NCBI GenBank assembly: GCA_000231825.2
Contig: JH720305.1
Span: forward strand, 1,501,557-1,565,556
DNA: 64,000 nucleotides
Origin: Tetrahymena elliotti 4EA
Lineage: Eukaryota > Ciliophora > Oligohymenophorea > Hymenostomatida > Tetrahymenidae
Reading direction: 5' to 3'
Made by a program: the position numbers and the translations under genes. The notes below the pieces were generated by a model, which was given only the letters and a program-made list of their open reading frames with translations, was not told the origin of the DNA and made no database searches. Positions 37,201 to 49,441 of the stretch are shown here, in pieces; positions within the stretch are counted from its first letter, which is position 1; each line of letters begins with the position of its first letter.

Positions 37201-37291
37201 CAAAAAGCGTAAATATTGTAGGTTCAATCCTCGTATTGAAATAGATGTCTCTTTGAACTGCTCTGCCTACAAAAACATTAAAATTGAGTGA
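34248..37291 (+). CDS. B-box zinc-finger, coiled-coil protein
   Basis: Two exons, 34248-35727 and 37008-37291, across a 1,280-nt GTAATA...AAAG intron; together they make 587 residues in frame. The start reads MEQTSTTSSTPTMQPDQF. Residues 1-~245 are N/Q/S/T-rich. Residues ~247-290 form a B-box-like zinc site: CSKHQH, YLCTSPNCSQQW, LLCQNCIAEHQGHEI, giving C-H, C-C, C-C and H-H ligands. A long coiled coil follows (~300-480). The last exon is basic, ending CRFNPRIEIDVSLNCSAYKN. B-box plus coiled coil is the TRIM-like core without a RING; such proteins act as protein-binding scaffolds. Codons ending in C are more frequent than in neighbouring genes in both exons, which supports joining them and suggests good expression. 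The long intron is unusual and may hide another exon. Confidence 0.75.
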
Positions 37292-38056
37292 TTTCAAACT
37301 TTTTAACTAAAATAATGAATGATTTTGTGAAAATAAAGCAGTTTCCAAACAAAAATATTACAAAAAATAACAGTTAAAACTAAAAAAATGAACGAACAAA
37401 CAAATCAACTATTGTAAAAAAGCAAATATTATTTTCAATTACCTCACTTCCTAAAATTCTATAACATCTCATCAATATTTTTCAAAACAACAAGTTAAAT
37501 CATCAAAACACATATAAATTCTGAATAAAATTTCTAATCTTATTTATTCATTGAAATAGATTTATTATTCATCTCAACTTATAATACCATTATATTAGTA
37601 AATTTAATTTGCAAGCAAAAAAGAAAGTAACCCAGTTCTGTCTAGTTAACATCAACCAATAACAGATATGTTAATAATATGATCAATACACATAACTTCT
37701 CAACGGCAAAAAATTCTTGCGAAATTCTTTTTTGCATAGTTTTTATGCTTGTTTGATGATCTAATACTCCTCACCTTCACCTTAATTTATATTAAACAAT
37801 AATCAAACAAAAAACTTACAATTAATTGATTATGTATAAATCTCATTACTATAAAATAAATTAAAATAATTATCTCACCTTCCTTATTATAAACACTTTA
37901 ATTGTCTTGTCTCTTTCTTTGTCTTTAAATATATATTTTAACTCTGAATTTTAAAATTAATTTCAACAATTTAACCAACAAATTTACCAAAGAAAAAACA
38001 AAAAAAATAACTAAAATAATTTATATTTGCTCTTTCAATATCAATATGAAATAGAA
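37292..38056. other. Intergenic, nothing seen
   Basis: 3' flank of the B-box gene; A+T-rich without supported features. Confidence 0.45.
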
Positions 38057-38566
38057 TCAACTCTTAGTGATTATGATAAATTTATAGTTTTCTATTTAGA
38101 GGATTTCTTTTTGAATGGACAAAGGAAAATTTTAACTTTAATTATTTACTAGTACTAAATTGTCTTAAAATATTAAAGCTTGAATATGAATTAAAAGGTA
38201 CAAAATATGATTAACATCTTTACTAGAATATTGAATTTTATACTCATTAATTTTAACTGGAGAAAATTTAGAAACCAAAATTTTGATCAATTTATTATTT
38301 ATCATTTATTTTTTAGATGAATTTAATATTTATCTCTGTATAAATAAATAAGCTTCTTGTTTTTGTTGAGCTGGCTTAATTTTTATAGTGCCTTTTGTCT
38401 TCCTGAATGAATACACAGATGCACATTGAAATCTTGTGCAGTAGGCAAAATTTTTAATTAATTTGCTCTCTCTATTTAATTATTAGAGTTACAAACAAAT
38501 TAATAATTTTAACCAATCACTTAATTATTAAAAAATATTCGGTTGATACCATTAATTAATTATTTA
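38057..38566 (-). pseudogene. Orphan coding-like frame, probable gene fragment
   Basis: A 169-codon minus-strand frame is open from just after TGA 38567-38569 to TGA 38057-38059. It has no suitably placed ATG. Its middle, around 38250-38440, is less A+T-rich and reads like protein (FRKTKGTIKIKPAQQKQEAY, then KFSPVKINEYKIQYSSKDVN). It may be an exon of an unseen gene or a decayed fragment. The family is not recognised. Confidence 0.25.
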
Positions 38567-39015
38567 TCAATTCATTATAATTTGACACAAAAATATGTAT
38601 TTTTATTATCATAAAGATTATTTTTATTTTTTCTAATGGCAAAAAACAATTTTAATGTTTTTATTTATCTCAAATTTTTTAATTTTTTGTTTAAATGACA
38701 GAGATAAGTAAAAATAATCATGAAAAAAATCTTTAAATCATTTTTCAATAAAAAATTTAGATTACAATTATTTGGGATTTACAAGCACACAAAATGTAAT
38801 TTATAAAAATAAAAAAAATTTTATATTAATTAGTAAACTAAAAGAGGTCATAAAGAAATTATCATAAAAAATGAAAATAATTTGAAAATATAAAATTTGT
38901 TTACCTCTGTAAAAATGTAAAAATACAGAAATTTAATTTATTTTCAGGTAGAGTAATTGTAAAATAAAAAGACTGAAAAAAATTTGTATAATTTAAAATT
39001 CGAAATTATCTAATA
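38567..39015. other. Intergenic, nothing seen
   Basis: Very A+T-rich sequence without supported features. Confidence 0.45.
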
Positions 39016-39294
39016 ATGTATGAAAACGATGATGATACAGACCTCATATTTAAGTTACTTCTATTACCATTCATATGTGAATATTTAATTTCAGTAGTTA
39101 ATATAAGATATTCAATCTATATCAAAACTTGGGTTATACTAAGAGAAACGATTCTGATTACAAATCTTTTTCAATTTTTTTTGTATTTTAACAATTACTC
39201 TGTTTAAAATACTAAATATATATTTTTTATTAAGTTACAATACTTTGAAAAAGTTAACTAAGATAATAAACCATAAATTTATTTATTTATTTGA
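39016..39294 (+). CDS. Possible small hydrophobic protein, 92 residues
   Basis: A single frame starts MYENDDDTDLIFKLLLLPFI and ends at TGA 39292-39294. An acidic N-terminus is followed by hydrophobic stretches that could span a membrane once or twice (LLLLPFICEYLISVV; ILITNLFQFFLYF). The family is not recognised, and A+T-rich DNA easily yields such hydrophobic translations. Confidence 0.3.
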
Positions 39295-41121
39295 TTATTG
39301 TAAACTTGAAATATTTCCTGTTTCTTGCATAAATTTATGCTAGAAGTAAAATGTCAATTTTTTATAATAAAATAGTTATGCAATTAGAAGCTTTTCTATT
39401 ACAAATATTGTTTAGTGAGAGAACAAATTGTATTTTTATTCATTTATCATTTTAATTATCAAATTAATTTGAATTTTTAGAAATCTTTTTAAAAGTAAAA
39501 TTAATATTCTTATGTTTATCTTTGAATTTAATTTAGATGTCAAATTTTAATTTATTTTTAATATTTATTTAAATAAAAACTACTCTCACAAGTGGAAATT
39601 AATCTATTATAGGTTAAGGGTGCATATATAGTAAAGATTAGAATATATAAAATTTTAAAAAGAGTTTACCAAATAATTTTACTTAGTTTATGAAACAAAA
39701 ATTATTAATTTTCAAAAATGGCAGAGAAAAAATTAATTTTACTAATTAATTTTTAGAGTTTTTTAAAATCCATAAAATTTATGTTTTAATTAATGCTTTT
39801 TTTTTATGTTTCAAGAATATTTTAAAATACAATAATTACTCAAGTTAAAAGCCAAAATAGATTATTAATATATTAAACAATAAATCAATTAAATTATTTT
39901 GAACTTGTTTTAAATTATTTATAAATCAAATTTATTTCAATTTTTTAATCTGTATTAAGTTTAATATTGTTAGAAGTATTGCATTTCATTTTATGTTCAT
40001 GAAATTTTCTTATCTAAATCTAGTCATATCTTTCAATGCTAATAAATTAAGCAAATGAATAATATTTATCTTGAATACAAAAAAATTATTTTTTTTTTTT
40101 GAGGTGTATTTGATACATAATCATTTTTTATGTTTCAAAAAAAAAAGATAATTTTCTTCTTTGAATGAAAATATTAATTTTATCTAATTTTAAAATAAAT
40201 ATTAATTTAGTTTTAAATATGAAACATAAGAATTTCCTAAAAAATAATTTTTACTTAATATTTTATTTAAAATTGGATATTTTTATAAAAATCTTAAAAA
40301 TATAAACATAAGAGGAACTTAAAATAAAATTATATAAAATCAATTAATTAAATACTAACTTTCGCAAATAAGTTGCCAATATAAAATTAATTTTAATTTA
40401 ATACATTTAATAGATAAATACAATTTCTTCCTAAAAATTGATTTGCTTCATTCTATTTCAAATTCCTTGAATTATGAAATAATTAATGTATAATATTTGT
40501 TTTAATTTGAAGGGGGTATTATTTAATTAATAACAAATTAAGTAAATGGACATATTATATAAAATTAGTAATTTAAAAATTTTTAATAGAAATTAAATTA
40601 AAAATATACCTGATAATTCGTAGGTTGAGAAAGTTGGAAATATAGAATTGCAATAAATTATAAAATACTATCAATCAAAATAATGAATATGGAAATAGTT
40701 GATTATTAGTTCAATTTAGTTAATTTTAAAGAATTACATTCTGAATATTAATCTTATAAATAGTTTATATTAAGGAAAGGTTAAGGCAATTATTATATTC
40801 TAAGTAGTCTAAATAGTTTAGATACATTTAAAAATGTTAAATACTTTTATTTTTTACAAGAAATAAATATACTAACTAACCTCTGTATTTCAAGAAAGAA
40901 TTTTTTCTAAGGAAAAGTATAATCAATACATAATAAGAGGTAATTTACATATTGATTAAATATTAAATATGGACTATAATAGTCCAGAAAATGACTAATT
41001 TGATTGTTCATAATCAATCATTAACTTTAAAAATATGAAATAAAGATAACATTTATTAATTTGTGTTTGTATTTAATATGTAGGGTACATTGCATTTAAT
41101 AAATATTTTAATCTTTAAAAT
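39295..41121. other. Intergenic; palindrome near transposase remnant
   Basis: Very A+T-rich and without genes. A perfect 15-base inverted repeat, GGACTA-TAA-TAGTCC, lies at 40971-40985, about 150 bp left of the transposase remnant. It may be part of the old element's end. Confidence 0.4.
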
Positions 41122-41367
41122 AATTTTTGGTGGATACATTTCAAAACTGATGGTCTCACCTTTGTCATCAAAAAAGACTATGACTTTTAAATGCTTTAGC
41201 AAGATAACTGTGGTTTTCATAGAAGCAAAGTGATCAAGAAATTGTTAAAGGGTAAAATAGATATCCTTTCATGGCTAAGTAAATCCCTTGATTTAAATAT
41301 TACTGAATCAGTATGGGGATTTTACAAGGGTTTTTTGTATTAAAAATAAAATTTAATTCAAAGATGA
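41122..41367 (+). mobile_element. Tc1/mariner transposase remnant (DDE catalytic end)
   Basis: In the ciliate code one frame reads TDGLTFVIKKDYDFQMLQQD, NCGFHRSKVIKKLLKGKIDI, then LSWLSKSLDLNITESVWGFY. This matches the C-terminal half of the Tc1/mariner DDE domain: QQDN-x3-H carries the second catalytic Asp, and S-x-D-L-N-x-x-E-x-x-W-G carries the final Glu, with about 33 residues between them. The first Asp region, the DNA-binding domain and any clear terminal repeats are missing. A second frame just upstream reads IIFGGYIS, like the motif before this block, which suggests a frameshift. It is a dead fragment. Intact elements of this kind are normally removed from ciliate macronuclei, so a retained remnant is notable. 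Confidence 0.75.
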
Positions 41368-42489
41368 TGTGTGGAAATTGTGAATTTCATATCATGAATT
41401 AATACAAAAGTTGTATTAAAATTACTCAAATAGAATAGAAGCTGTACTCTAGAAAGAAGGAAAAAACACTAGAAATTGATTTATTATTAAATAAACTTAG
41501 GACAAATAAGAAAATTATTTTTCTTTTTCTTTTAAAGGTATTACATATTTTTTTGAAGAGGTATATTTCATGAGAAAACAAATAATTCAATGCTGAATCT
41601 TTTATTATCTTTCATTAATGAATCATTTCATAAAAATCATTTTATGAGATGTATTCTACTTATATATTCTCTCTTTCAGTCTGAAATTAAATTCGTATTA
41701 TTTTTAATAAAGTTTCTTAATAATATATTTTAAAAATTTATTTCTCGAATATGTGCTGAATAATCCTTCCTACTCTCCTCATTAAATTAAAATTTTTGGA
41801 AATAGAAAAAAGTGATATGAAAAAATTAAGAAATAAATTTTCATCTATTTCCTTCTGAGGGAATTTTTTTTTTTTGACTAAGTTTTAAATTTTAATAGTA
41901 TTAAAAGATTAAAAAATTTAAATTATTTAATTTAACCCTTGTTCTAAAACTAATTACCGAGTTTATTAGATAGAAGAAATCTAGGTTAAAAAATATAGAT
42001 CTTTTTTTTAAAAGTATTAAAAATAATATAAAGCCAAAGATAAATTAATTAATTGTTGGTAATTATAAATCGGTATTCTCATCATTATTGGAAGAAATGA
42101 CTATATTAGGTATCTCTTGAGGATGAAAAATGGAAGGTGTCTATTTAAAGTGATAAGGGGAGAATGTTTATCTTGGGTGAGTTAATCTAGAATTTTGTAT
42201 TTTTTTATTCAGTATATAAATTATCCATAAAAAAATTTTTTTTTTTCAACAAAACTTGCCAGTCATAATTATGATCTCGAGAGGTAAAGAAATGAAGGTA
42301 AATAAATAAAAAAATAAGAAAGAAATTATTACTTTAACTGCTTAGAGATATTTAAATAAATAATCTATTGATTCAGAAGAAAGTATTTTATCTTTAAAAG
42401 CTTTGGTATCATATATTTATTTTACATCTTTGTAATTTTTGTGAAATTTTTATTGATAAACTAAAAAAAATAAAATAAGAATTTTTTAT
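41368..42489. other. Intergenic with a coding-like scrap
   Basis: Mostly A+T-rich. At about 42102-42290 the plus strand has a short frame (LEDEKWKVSIQSDKGRMFIL) with a coding-like mix and no start, perhaps another gene scrap. The rest shows nothing. Confidence 0.35.
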
Positions 42490-44053
42490 TTTTCCTTCTT
42501 TGGCCAATTAACTTAAATAAGCAAAGATATTAGATCTTCCAAATAATATAAAAATAACTCATTATCTACTTAGAATTCTAAAATTTCAGCCAATTAAAAT
42601 AATAAAAATGCACTTTTAAAACTTTAAGTAAATTTAAAATTTCTTCCGCTTCTGTATAAAATTAAAAACATCTATTTCTTAAAAATTCTTAATAATTTCA
42701 ATTATACTATTCATCTTCTCAGAATAGACTCCTTGATTTATTTTTGAATATATTTATTAGCATAAAATTAGCAAGTTAACTAAATCTAAATGTCCAAATT
42801 TATTGATCTGCTCCAATCTCCTTAAAAAAAATATTTCCAGATGTTTTGACATAGGAATCTAAAGGAGTTGGAGATAATTTTTCAATTTAATAAGAATTTA
42901 TTTTTATGGAGATGATAATTTCAACATATTATTTGAAACTAAAATAATTTTAAATGAGAGAATTTTATAAGAAAAGATATTCTATTATATTTTTTCTTAA
43001 TTTATTATCCACAAATTTCTTTAAATTTGTTTAGTTTTTATTCAGATAAGTTAATTATAGAGAGTCATTTTTTTAGAAGTAATTCTAATTTGTTGTTACT
43101 TAAATAAACTAAAAGATTTTTCTAAAAAGACTAATCATAAGGTTAAAATTAAATGATTTTTTATTTATATTTAAGCCTTAGTTTAATATGATTCAAATAC
43201 TCATTGTAAATTTATTTTTTTTATAAATCATTAAGTTAAATTTATTATTCAAATACATTTTGAAGTTTTTTTGATAATAATATTTATTCAATTAAATTTA
43301 AAGCTTTTTCGCTATCAGTTTTTGTTAATAAATAGCATTTAATTAATTTTTTCTAAAATCTTAAATATTGATTAGTTGAAAATATAGGAATTTTACATAT
43401 TTTGAAATAATCAAAATATTTTTCTAAATATTTTATTGTGTTTATTAAAAGTTTTTCTTTATAATCTATTAATACTATATCTTTACCTTAACAGAATATT
43501 TATTCCATTTTCATTAACTTTTTATATTAATTGAGAGCTAATAATTTATAAAATTTCATCTATTATAAACTTCAATATAATTATTCATATAATTAATAAA
43601 ATAATCATCTTATGATCTATTCAAAAAATAGGTTTGTGATAAGAATTTCACTAATTTAGATAAATAGAATTAACTAAAAAATTAGCTATTTACCTTTATT
43701 TGTTAAATTTAATCATAATACATTTCAAAATTTTGATCAAATTTATCTTTACTTTCTTCTGAAAATTGCTAAAATTAAAGCAAGCCTTATATTATTAATA
43801 TTAATTAGTCATGTTTTGTTTTTTCATTAATACTATTCATATCCCATAATTTATGATAACAATCAAGGTTTTTTGTATAATTATTTTATTTTTGATAAAT
43901 CTAAACCATTTTTCTTAATATTTATATCTAAAATAATCATCAATGCATTAACCTTCATTTTAAATCTATTCAAAAAGTATTAGTGATTCTTCATATTATT
44001 ACCTCTTTAACAAAATGCTAGCACTTAAATATTCTAAGTATTTTATGTATTTA
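42490..44053 (-). pseudogene. Decayed TPR-like coding region downstream of kinase ORF
   Basis: Helical, TPR-like protein fragments appear one after another on the minus strand in changing frames: KYLKKNLFDKYIKYLEYLSA and QQYEESLILFEQIQNEGQ; then QFSEESKDKFDQNFEMYYDQ; then SEKALNLIEQILLSKKLQNV; then QINKFGHLDLVNLLILCQQI; and finally FYTEAEEILNLLKVLK. Some frame changes could be short introns, but several (for example near 42680 and 42810) have no usable GT...AG pair. The region therefore looks like the worn C-terminal half of a kinase-TPR gene, though a multi-intron live gene cannot be excluded. Confidence 0.45.
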
Positions 44054-45319
44054 TCAAACAAATTCTTCTTAAGATATTTCCTTGATAATTAATTTAGCAA
44101 CTATTATATGTTATATTATATTTTCGTACTGAAAATTGTAGCTACCCTACTTAAGTTGTGTACCATTTAAAAAATATTTTTATTAATCACACTATTAGAA
44201 AATTGAATGTATTTCATCATTTTCTTTGTATTTTACTATTTTTTTAATAAACATTATTGGCAATTAAAAACAATCAATTTAAAATATATCAGAATTATCA
44301 TCATTATTTAGTATTTCTTAAATATCTTAATTTAAATTTTCAATCAACTTTTAATAAATTTCTTTCTCTTAGTTTTTAATGATATTAAAACTTTTTTTGA
44401 TACATATCCTCGATGAATAAATATCATGATAAAAAGGAAGAAAATTTTTTTATGGCAGATATCCTGATGTATATCCCTTACATTGATGTCTTTTGTAGGC
44501 CAGTTTATTTATATCAATAATTTGAGACATACCAAAATCAGATAATAGGTAATTACCATCTTAAGTTCTTAAGATATTAATAAGCTTGATATCACTAGGG
44601 GATAAATAATTTAGTCTTAAATTTACCAATGATTCAAATAAAAAAAAAGCTATTTTCAGTCCTTCTATTAAATTTACCTTTGAATATCTTAAATAACCAA
44701 TGAGTGTTGACTAACATAAAGGCATGACAATAATTATGTAAGTTTATTCATAAATTTACTTAATCTCATGCCTCCCATAGGGAAGTATTCCTAGTCCTTC
44801 TCTTACTTTATAGTTGTTAAAAATCTCTTACAATTCTTTATTTCGATCATATTCCTTTGTTTAAATCTTTTTAATTTCTTTGGCTAATTTCTAATCTTTA
44901 TTTGCATAAACGTCTGCTTCACCACCACAAGCAATATATTCAAAACCAATCAGCTGATCTCTTAAATTTTCTTCATCCATACAATTAAGATTTTTATTTT
45001 AATCTTGTTAAAATCTAATTTACTCTCCTATTTTTCCATTCAACAAAATTTTAACTTAAATGACAAAATTACTATTCATTTATGAGAGATGATTCATTAA
45101 TTTAATTGATGCATTTTTCATATTCTTCACAAGGTTATTATTAATCTTAATTCCTTTATTATTCAATTAAATTATTTTTCTGTTCAATTTCCTAGTAAAT
45201 ATTGAATTTGTTATTATGTTGTTGATGAGATAAGGATACTTGAGAATTAGTTAAATTATCAATATTTCCTGATTTATTATCAGCTTAAATTTAGAGTTAA
45301 TGTAATTTTTCATTTCCAT
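44054..45319 (-). CDS. Atypical protein kinase-like protein
   Basis: A single frame of 421 residues, start MEMKNYINSKFKLIINQEIL, stop TGA 44054-44056. Residues ~1-110 are an unrecognised helical region. The kinase-like core begins near residue 125: FEYIACGGEADVYANKDQKL (glycine loop with lysines in the following strand, LAKEIKKI). The catalytic loop is degenerate, SPSDIKLINIL in place of HRD-x-K-x-x-N, but keeps Asp, Lys and Asn. DFG is intact in YLLSDFGMSQI, and the APE position reads GYLPQKNF. It could be a weakly active kinase or a pseudokinase. Decayed TPR-like sequence follows directly, so this may be the surviving 5' part of a larger kinase-TPR gene, a family greatly expanded in ciliates. 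Confidence 0.6.
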
Positions 45320-46034
45320 CTTCCTAAATTTGTAATAAATTGGTCTTCTATCTCTTATTTTTAAGCTGTGTTAAATCATTTATATAAACAGGTGATAACA
45401 ATTTAATAAAATCTATTCTATTTTTGATTGAGGAAATGAATTATTTCTTCCTTAATTTATTTTTTATGACAAAAATATGTTTTTTAATATTTTGTTTACT
45501 TTTTTATTGAAAAATAGATTAATAAAATCAAAAGAAGGAAAGAGCTTAAATCTTTAAAATTTATTATTTCTTTACAAATTTTCCATAATTATTCTAAATT
45601 TAGCTACCATAGTATTTCTTTCTTTTAAAATACAATTATTTAAGGGATAGTAAAAATATAAAAAATAAATGCTGGATAGCTTAATATTATTAATTTATAT
45701 ATATACTATATTCAACCATTTCCCCAGTACCCATAGTAAAAGTAATAAATATATTTGATACTAATGTCTAATATATTTATCTTTGAAGATTCAATATTCT
45801 TTTATGAAAATATTTAGCTTTTAAAAAAGAGTGATAGAATTTACATTTATCTATTCAATTTTACTTATTCGGTTTGCTTAAAAAATAATTTTATTTAAAA
45901 ATCTAATATAAAAATTAACTGGATAATTAACACCTTAGTAATTTATTTGATGGTGAAAATACATTATTTTGAAGAATACTAACAGATTGACAAAACTCAA
46001 ATGATAATATTTATGTAAAATAAGTTGAAATAGT
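45320..46034. other. Intergenic, divergent promoters
   Basis: This stretch lies between the start of the kinase-like ORF (-) and the start of the DUF4200-like gene (+). It is A+T-rich; no feature can be named. Confidence 0.45.
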
Positions 46035-48882
46035 ATGATGATTGATTTAGTAAGTAAATTTATTGAAAACTTTGCTGCTACTTATAATTAAAAAATACAA
46101 AAAGTAGATTTTGAAATTGAAGAGAAGATTTTCTTTTATTTTAGAGTTTTAAATTTAAATTAAAGTGGTAAAGATATTTATGAATGAACTAATACTTTAT
46201 CAGAAATAGCCTTCTTTAAAGAGTATCCCTAGAACATCTGAGGGAAGCAACAGGTAGTCTATTATTAGATCTATACTGAAATCATCATCTTCACCTAGAT
46301 ATAATTATAGCAGACAAGCTTCATAAAACAGTTAATTTTAGTCTACATAGACTAGTTTTTCACAGAAAAGAGGGAATAGCTCTGCTGAAAGTAATTTAAA
46401 TCTTATTAAATGCTTTTAAGAAAGACATTTATAAATTTATAATGAAAAAAAGAGAGAATTCCAAAGCTAATTTTAAATCAATTAAATGCTAATCCTGAGG
46501 ATTTCTTCATCACTGAATATCATAAACCAGTTGAAATGAAAAGAAAATCAGTTTTATCAGAATAGCCTATAATTTAATTTAAAAAGCAGAAATAGATAGA
46601 TGTGGTTGTGTAAGATGTAAAAAATTTAAGAATATTCTTATGATAGCTACATTAAAAAAAATAAATATTTATTTTTAAACAGTTTTCTTTTTATTTAGGA
46701 ATTTAACACTACTTTAATTTATAAAATAAGTTGAAAAGAGCTGTAAGCTAGCTAAGGAATATTTAGAATATAATTGATGGAAATGATAAAAAGGGAGCTA
46801 AAAAATAGACTACTTAAGATGAAGTAGAATAGACTCAATATTTTGAAGCATCCAAAGTTATCGAGACTGCAAGAAATGATTAAAATGAAAGAAATTTTTT
46901 AATATAATAAATTGAGAGATAAATCCCTGATAAGAAACATCAAACCTACTCTTAGTAAGTAAGTCTTGTAAGTCCTCAAAGCACAAAAAGAACAACAAGA
47001 TAAACCTTCCATTTTTCTAGAGATAACTCAATTTGTATAAAAATTAAAAAAAAAATTTTTCTTTATCTATTTCTTTAAAAAAGTAAAGTAAAACTCTTAG
47101 CAATTTTTGTCAACAAGAAATATGGGAGAAATGGTTGTTATAAAAGAGTAATATTCTAGCAGATAAGATTAAATCTAAAAAATATAAGATGTTTTGTAAT
47201 TTGGTTAAAGCAAGCTTAATAACTATTTACCTACTTATAAGGAAAAATTATAAAAGCTTTACAGCCTATAAATATAGGTAAAAAACTTAGTAGGGGAGCA
47301 AAAAGTATTCGATGAATGTAATCAAAATATAGATTCTGACTTTAATTAGCTTAAGGCAAAAATAAAAGAATATGAATAAAAAGTGGATGATGAAGAAACA
47401 ATTAAATTATCTCTCTAATTTATGATTGAAGTCAGGTAGAAAGACTATATGGTTAAAAAAGTACCTTATGAAAATGATTCAATTATGCTTGAGGTGCTTA
47501 AAAAATTCTTGAATAGTGAATAAAATTTGTTAGGGAATGATGTAAAAATAATAGATAAAATCAAAGTAAATTGTAATTTTAGAAAATAGTTACAAGAAAT
47601 TTTAAAAGCATTTTAAGCATAAAATTTCTTTTTACATTAGAATCTAAAATTTTAAATGCTAGATTTATTTATTGATTTAATTTATTTAAAATAAAAGTAA
47701 GAGTTTGTAAAGCTGAAAAGAGAAAGATAGTAAACTTAAGTGAAATAAAATTTATTGAATATTAATTTGAGAGTTAAGGAATTTAATGATGAGTAAGTTT
47801 AGAAATAGATTCAAAAAGACATTCTTTTTCAACAATAAATTGAAATTGAAAAATAAATGGATGAGTAAAGAAAATCAGACAGAGAAGAAAATATTAAAGC
47901 AAGATTTCAAAAAAAATTATAAGAGCAAATGAAAAAAATTTAAGACTATAAATCCTTTTTTGATGAAATTTAAAATAATTTTTAATAAATTTAAAAGCCA
48001 TCTGATATTATTGATTAATTTCACCACGTTAAGTAAATTTAATTTTTATTTTTAAAAAAACAAACATCTTTTTTTAATTAAAAAGGGAATCAAATTTATT
48101 TCTTAAAAAGAGAAGAGAGATTCTATAAAATAAAATTTTTAATTTGAGAAAAGAACTTGAATAAATGCAAAATGAGTTAGAAATGTAAAAATAAAGAGCA
48201 TACTTTCAAACAAACTTAGATTTTTCAGTAGATTAATTGAATAATTTTATTAAATAAAAAGATGAAGCAGAAAAATAGCTTTTAAAAGATAAATAAATGG
48301 TAAGATATTTTTTGTTTAAATTTTCTTCTAATTATTTTAAAATAGATATTTAATAAAAAAATTGTCTCCCAATAAGTTTAATATTCTATTGAAAATCTTA
48401 TGATTGATCTTTAAAACTCATCTCTTTAAGAGGTAATTTATTTATTTAATCTTTAATTTTAATCAAAATTTCTGATTTATATTGAATTTTAAATTTAATT
48501 TAATTATAAGTTTTTTAAAGCTCAATATGGGTTTTAAATAAAATATGAATGATTTATTTGATTACTAAATTAGGTACTGAGGAAATTATAAATATTTTTA
48601 ATTAGCTAATTATTTTATTACTTTTTTTAATTAAATTAGTTGAAACTATTTCATTTTAGTCCTGGAGATTCTCTATAAAATAAAATAACAAAAATAATAG
48701 AATGTCAGAAATTATTAAGAAATAAATTAGGAAGTGAAAGTGTATCTGATGAAGACATATTATTGTTTAAATAAACTAAAAACTATACTCTTAAAAGTAA
48801 TTAAGAAAATGCAAAATTAAAATAAAATAAATTTGGAAATCATAAATTCAACAACGATAGTCTAAATTTCTTAAAAAATTGA
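46035..48882 (+). CDS. Coiled-coil protein, DUF4200/CCDC42-like, with apparent frameshift
   Basis: Seven exons fit: 46035-46145, 46204-46616, 46683-47034, 47084-48032, 48086-48299, 48346-48432 and 48640-48882. The start is MMIDLVSKFIENFAATYN. Every junction keeps frame except inside exon 2, where the reading passes from IYNEKKREFQ to QLNANPEDFFITEYHKPVEM without any GT...AG; exon 2 is one base short of frame. An A7 run at 46445-46451 is the likely place. With that allowance the protein is ~790 residues, nearly all coiled coil. A segment in exon 5, SNLFLKKRREILQNKIFNLR, resembles the DUF4200 opening of CCDC42/CFAP73 proteins, which build ciliary and flagellar structures. A ciliary role is therefore plausible. 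Real frameshift or sequencing error cannot be told apart here. Confidence 0.6.
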
Positions 48883-49237
48883 TAAATTAAAATAGTAATA
48901 ATAAAAAAGATGTCATTAACTTTTCATTTAATTAATCAAAATAGCTATTTGAAAATAATATAAAGTTAATATGTATTTAAAAATAATATTTCATACTTTC
49001 AGTACTACTACTACATATTTATCAAAAATTCAAACAAAAAGCTTGTTAAAAATTTAAGGCTTTAAAAATAGCAATCTTAAAATTAAATTAATATAATGTT
49101 ACTTTAATTAATTCTAATAATTTTCGTTTCTAATATATTTTATATCTATATTTATTATTTTAAAAATTTTTTCTGATTATGCTGAGTTAGGAATAGCATT
49201 TTTAGCTTAGAATGAAATTTAAATGATAAATTATTTA
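48883..49237. other. Intergenic, nothing seen
   Basis: 3' flank of the coiled-coil gene; A+T-rich and featureless. Confidence 0.45.
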
Positions 49238-49441
49238 TCAATTTTTATATTCATAATCATTATTTTAAAGTTTATTACAAATAAAAATTATATTTTAATT
49301 AAAATTCATTCTTTTTTCATCTTCATTTTATTCATTAAATTTTAAGAATTAGTAAAGTTTTGATTTATCATGAAATACTTTCTCAGCATCAAAAAACTTT
49401 TGAAGTTCAAAAATATCTAATTTTTAACTATCTTCTAACTT
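49238..49441 (-). pseudogene. Gene fragment without start
   Basis: A 67-codon minus-strand frame reads like protein (LEDSQKLDIFELQKFFDAEK, VFHDKSKLYQFLKFNEQNED) and ends at TGA 49238-49240. It begins after two TGA codons with no ATG. Just upstream another frame reads FTQKIILSFNKFTHANLMKV. It may be the last exon of a gene or a decayed fragment; the family is unknown. Confidence 0.3.

Noticed and set aside
47160..47240. A second frameshift in the DUF4200-like gene
   Set aside because: It disappears when the 47035-47083 intron is placed in phase 1; the frame then runs on without a break.
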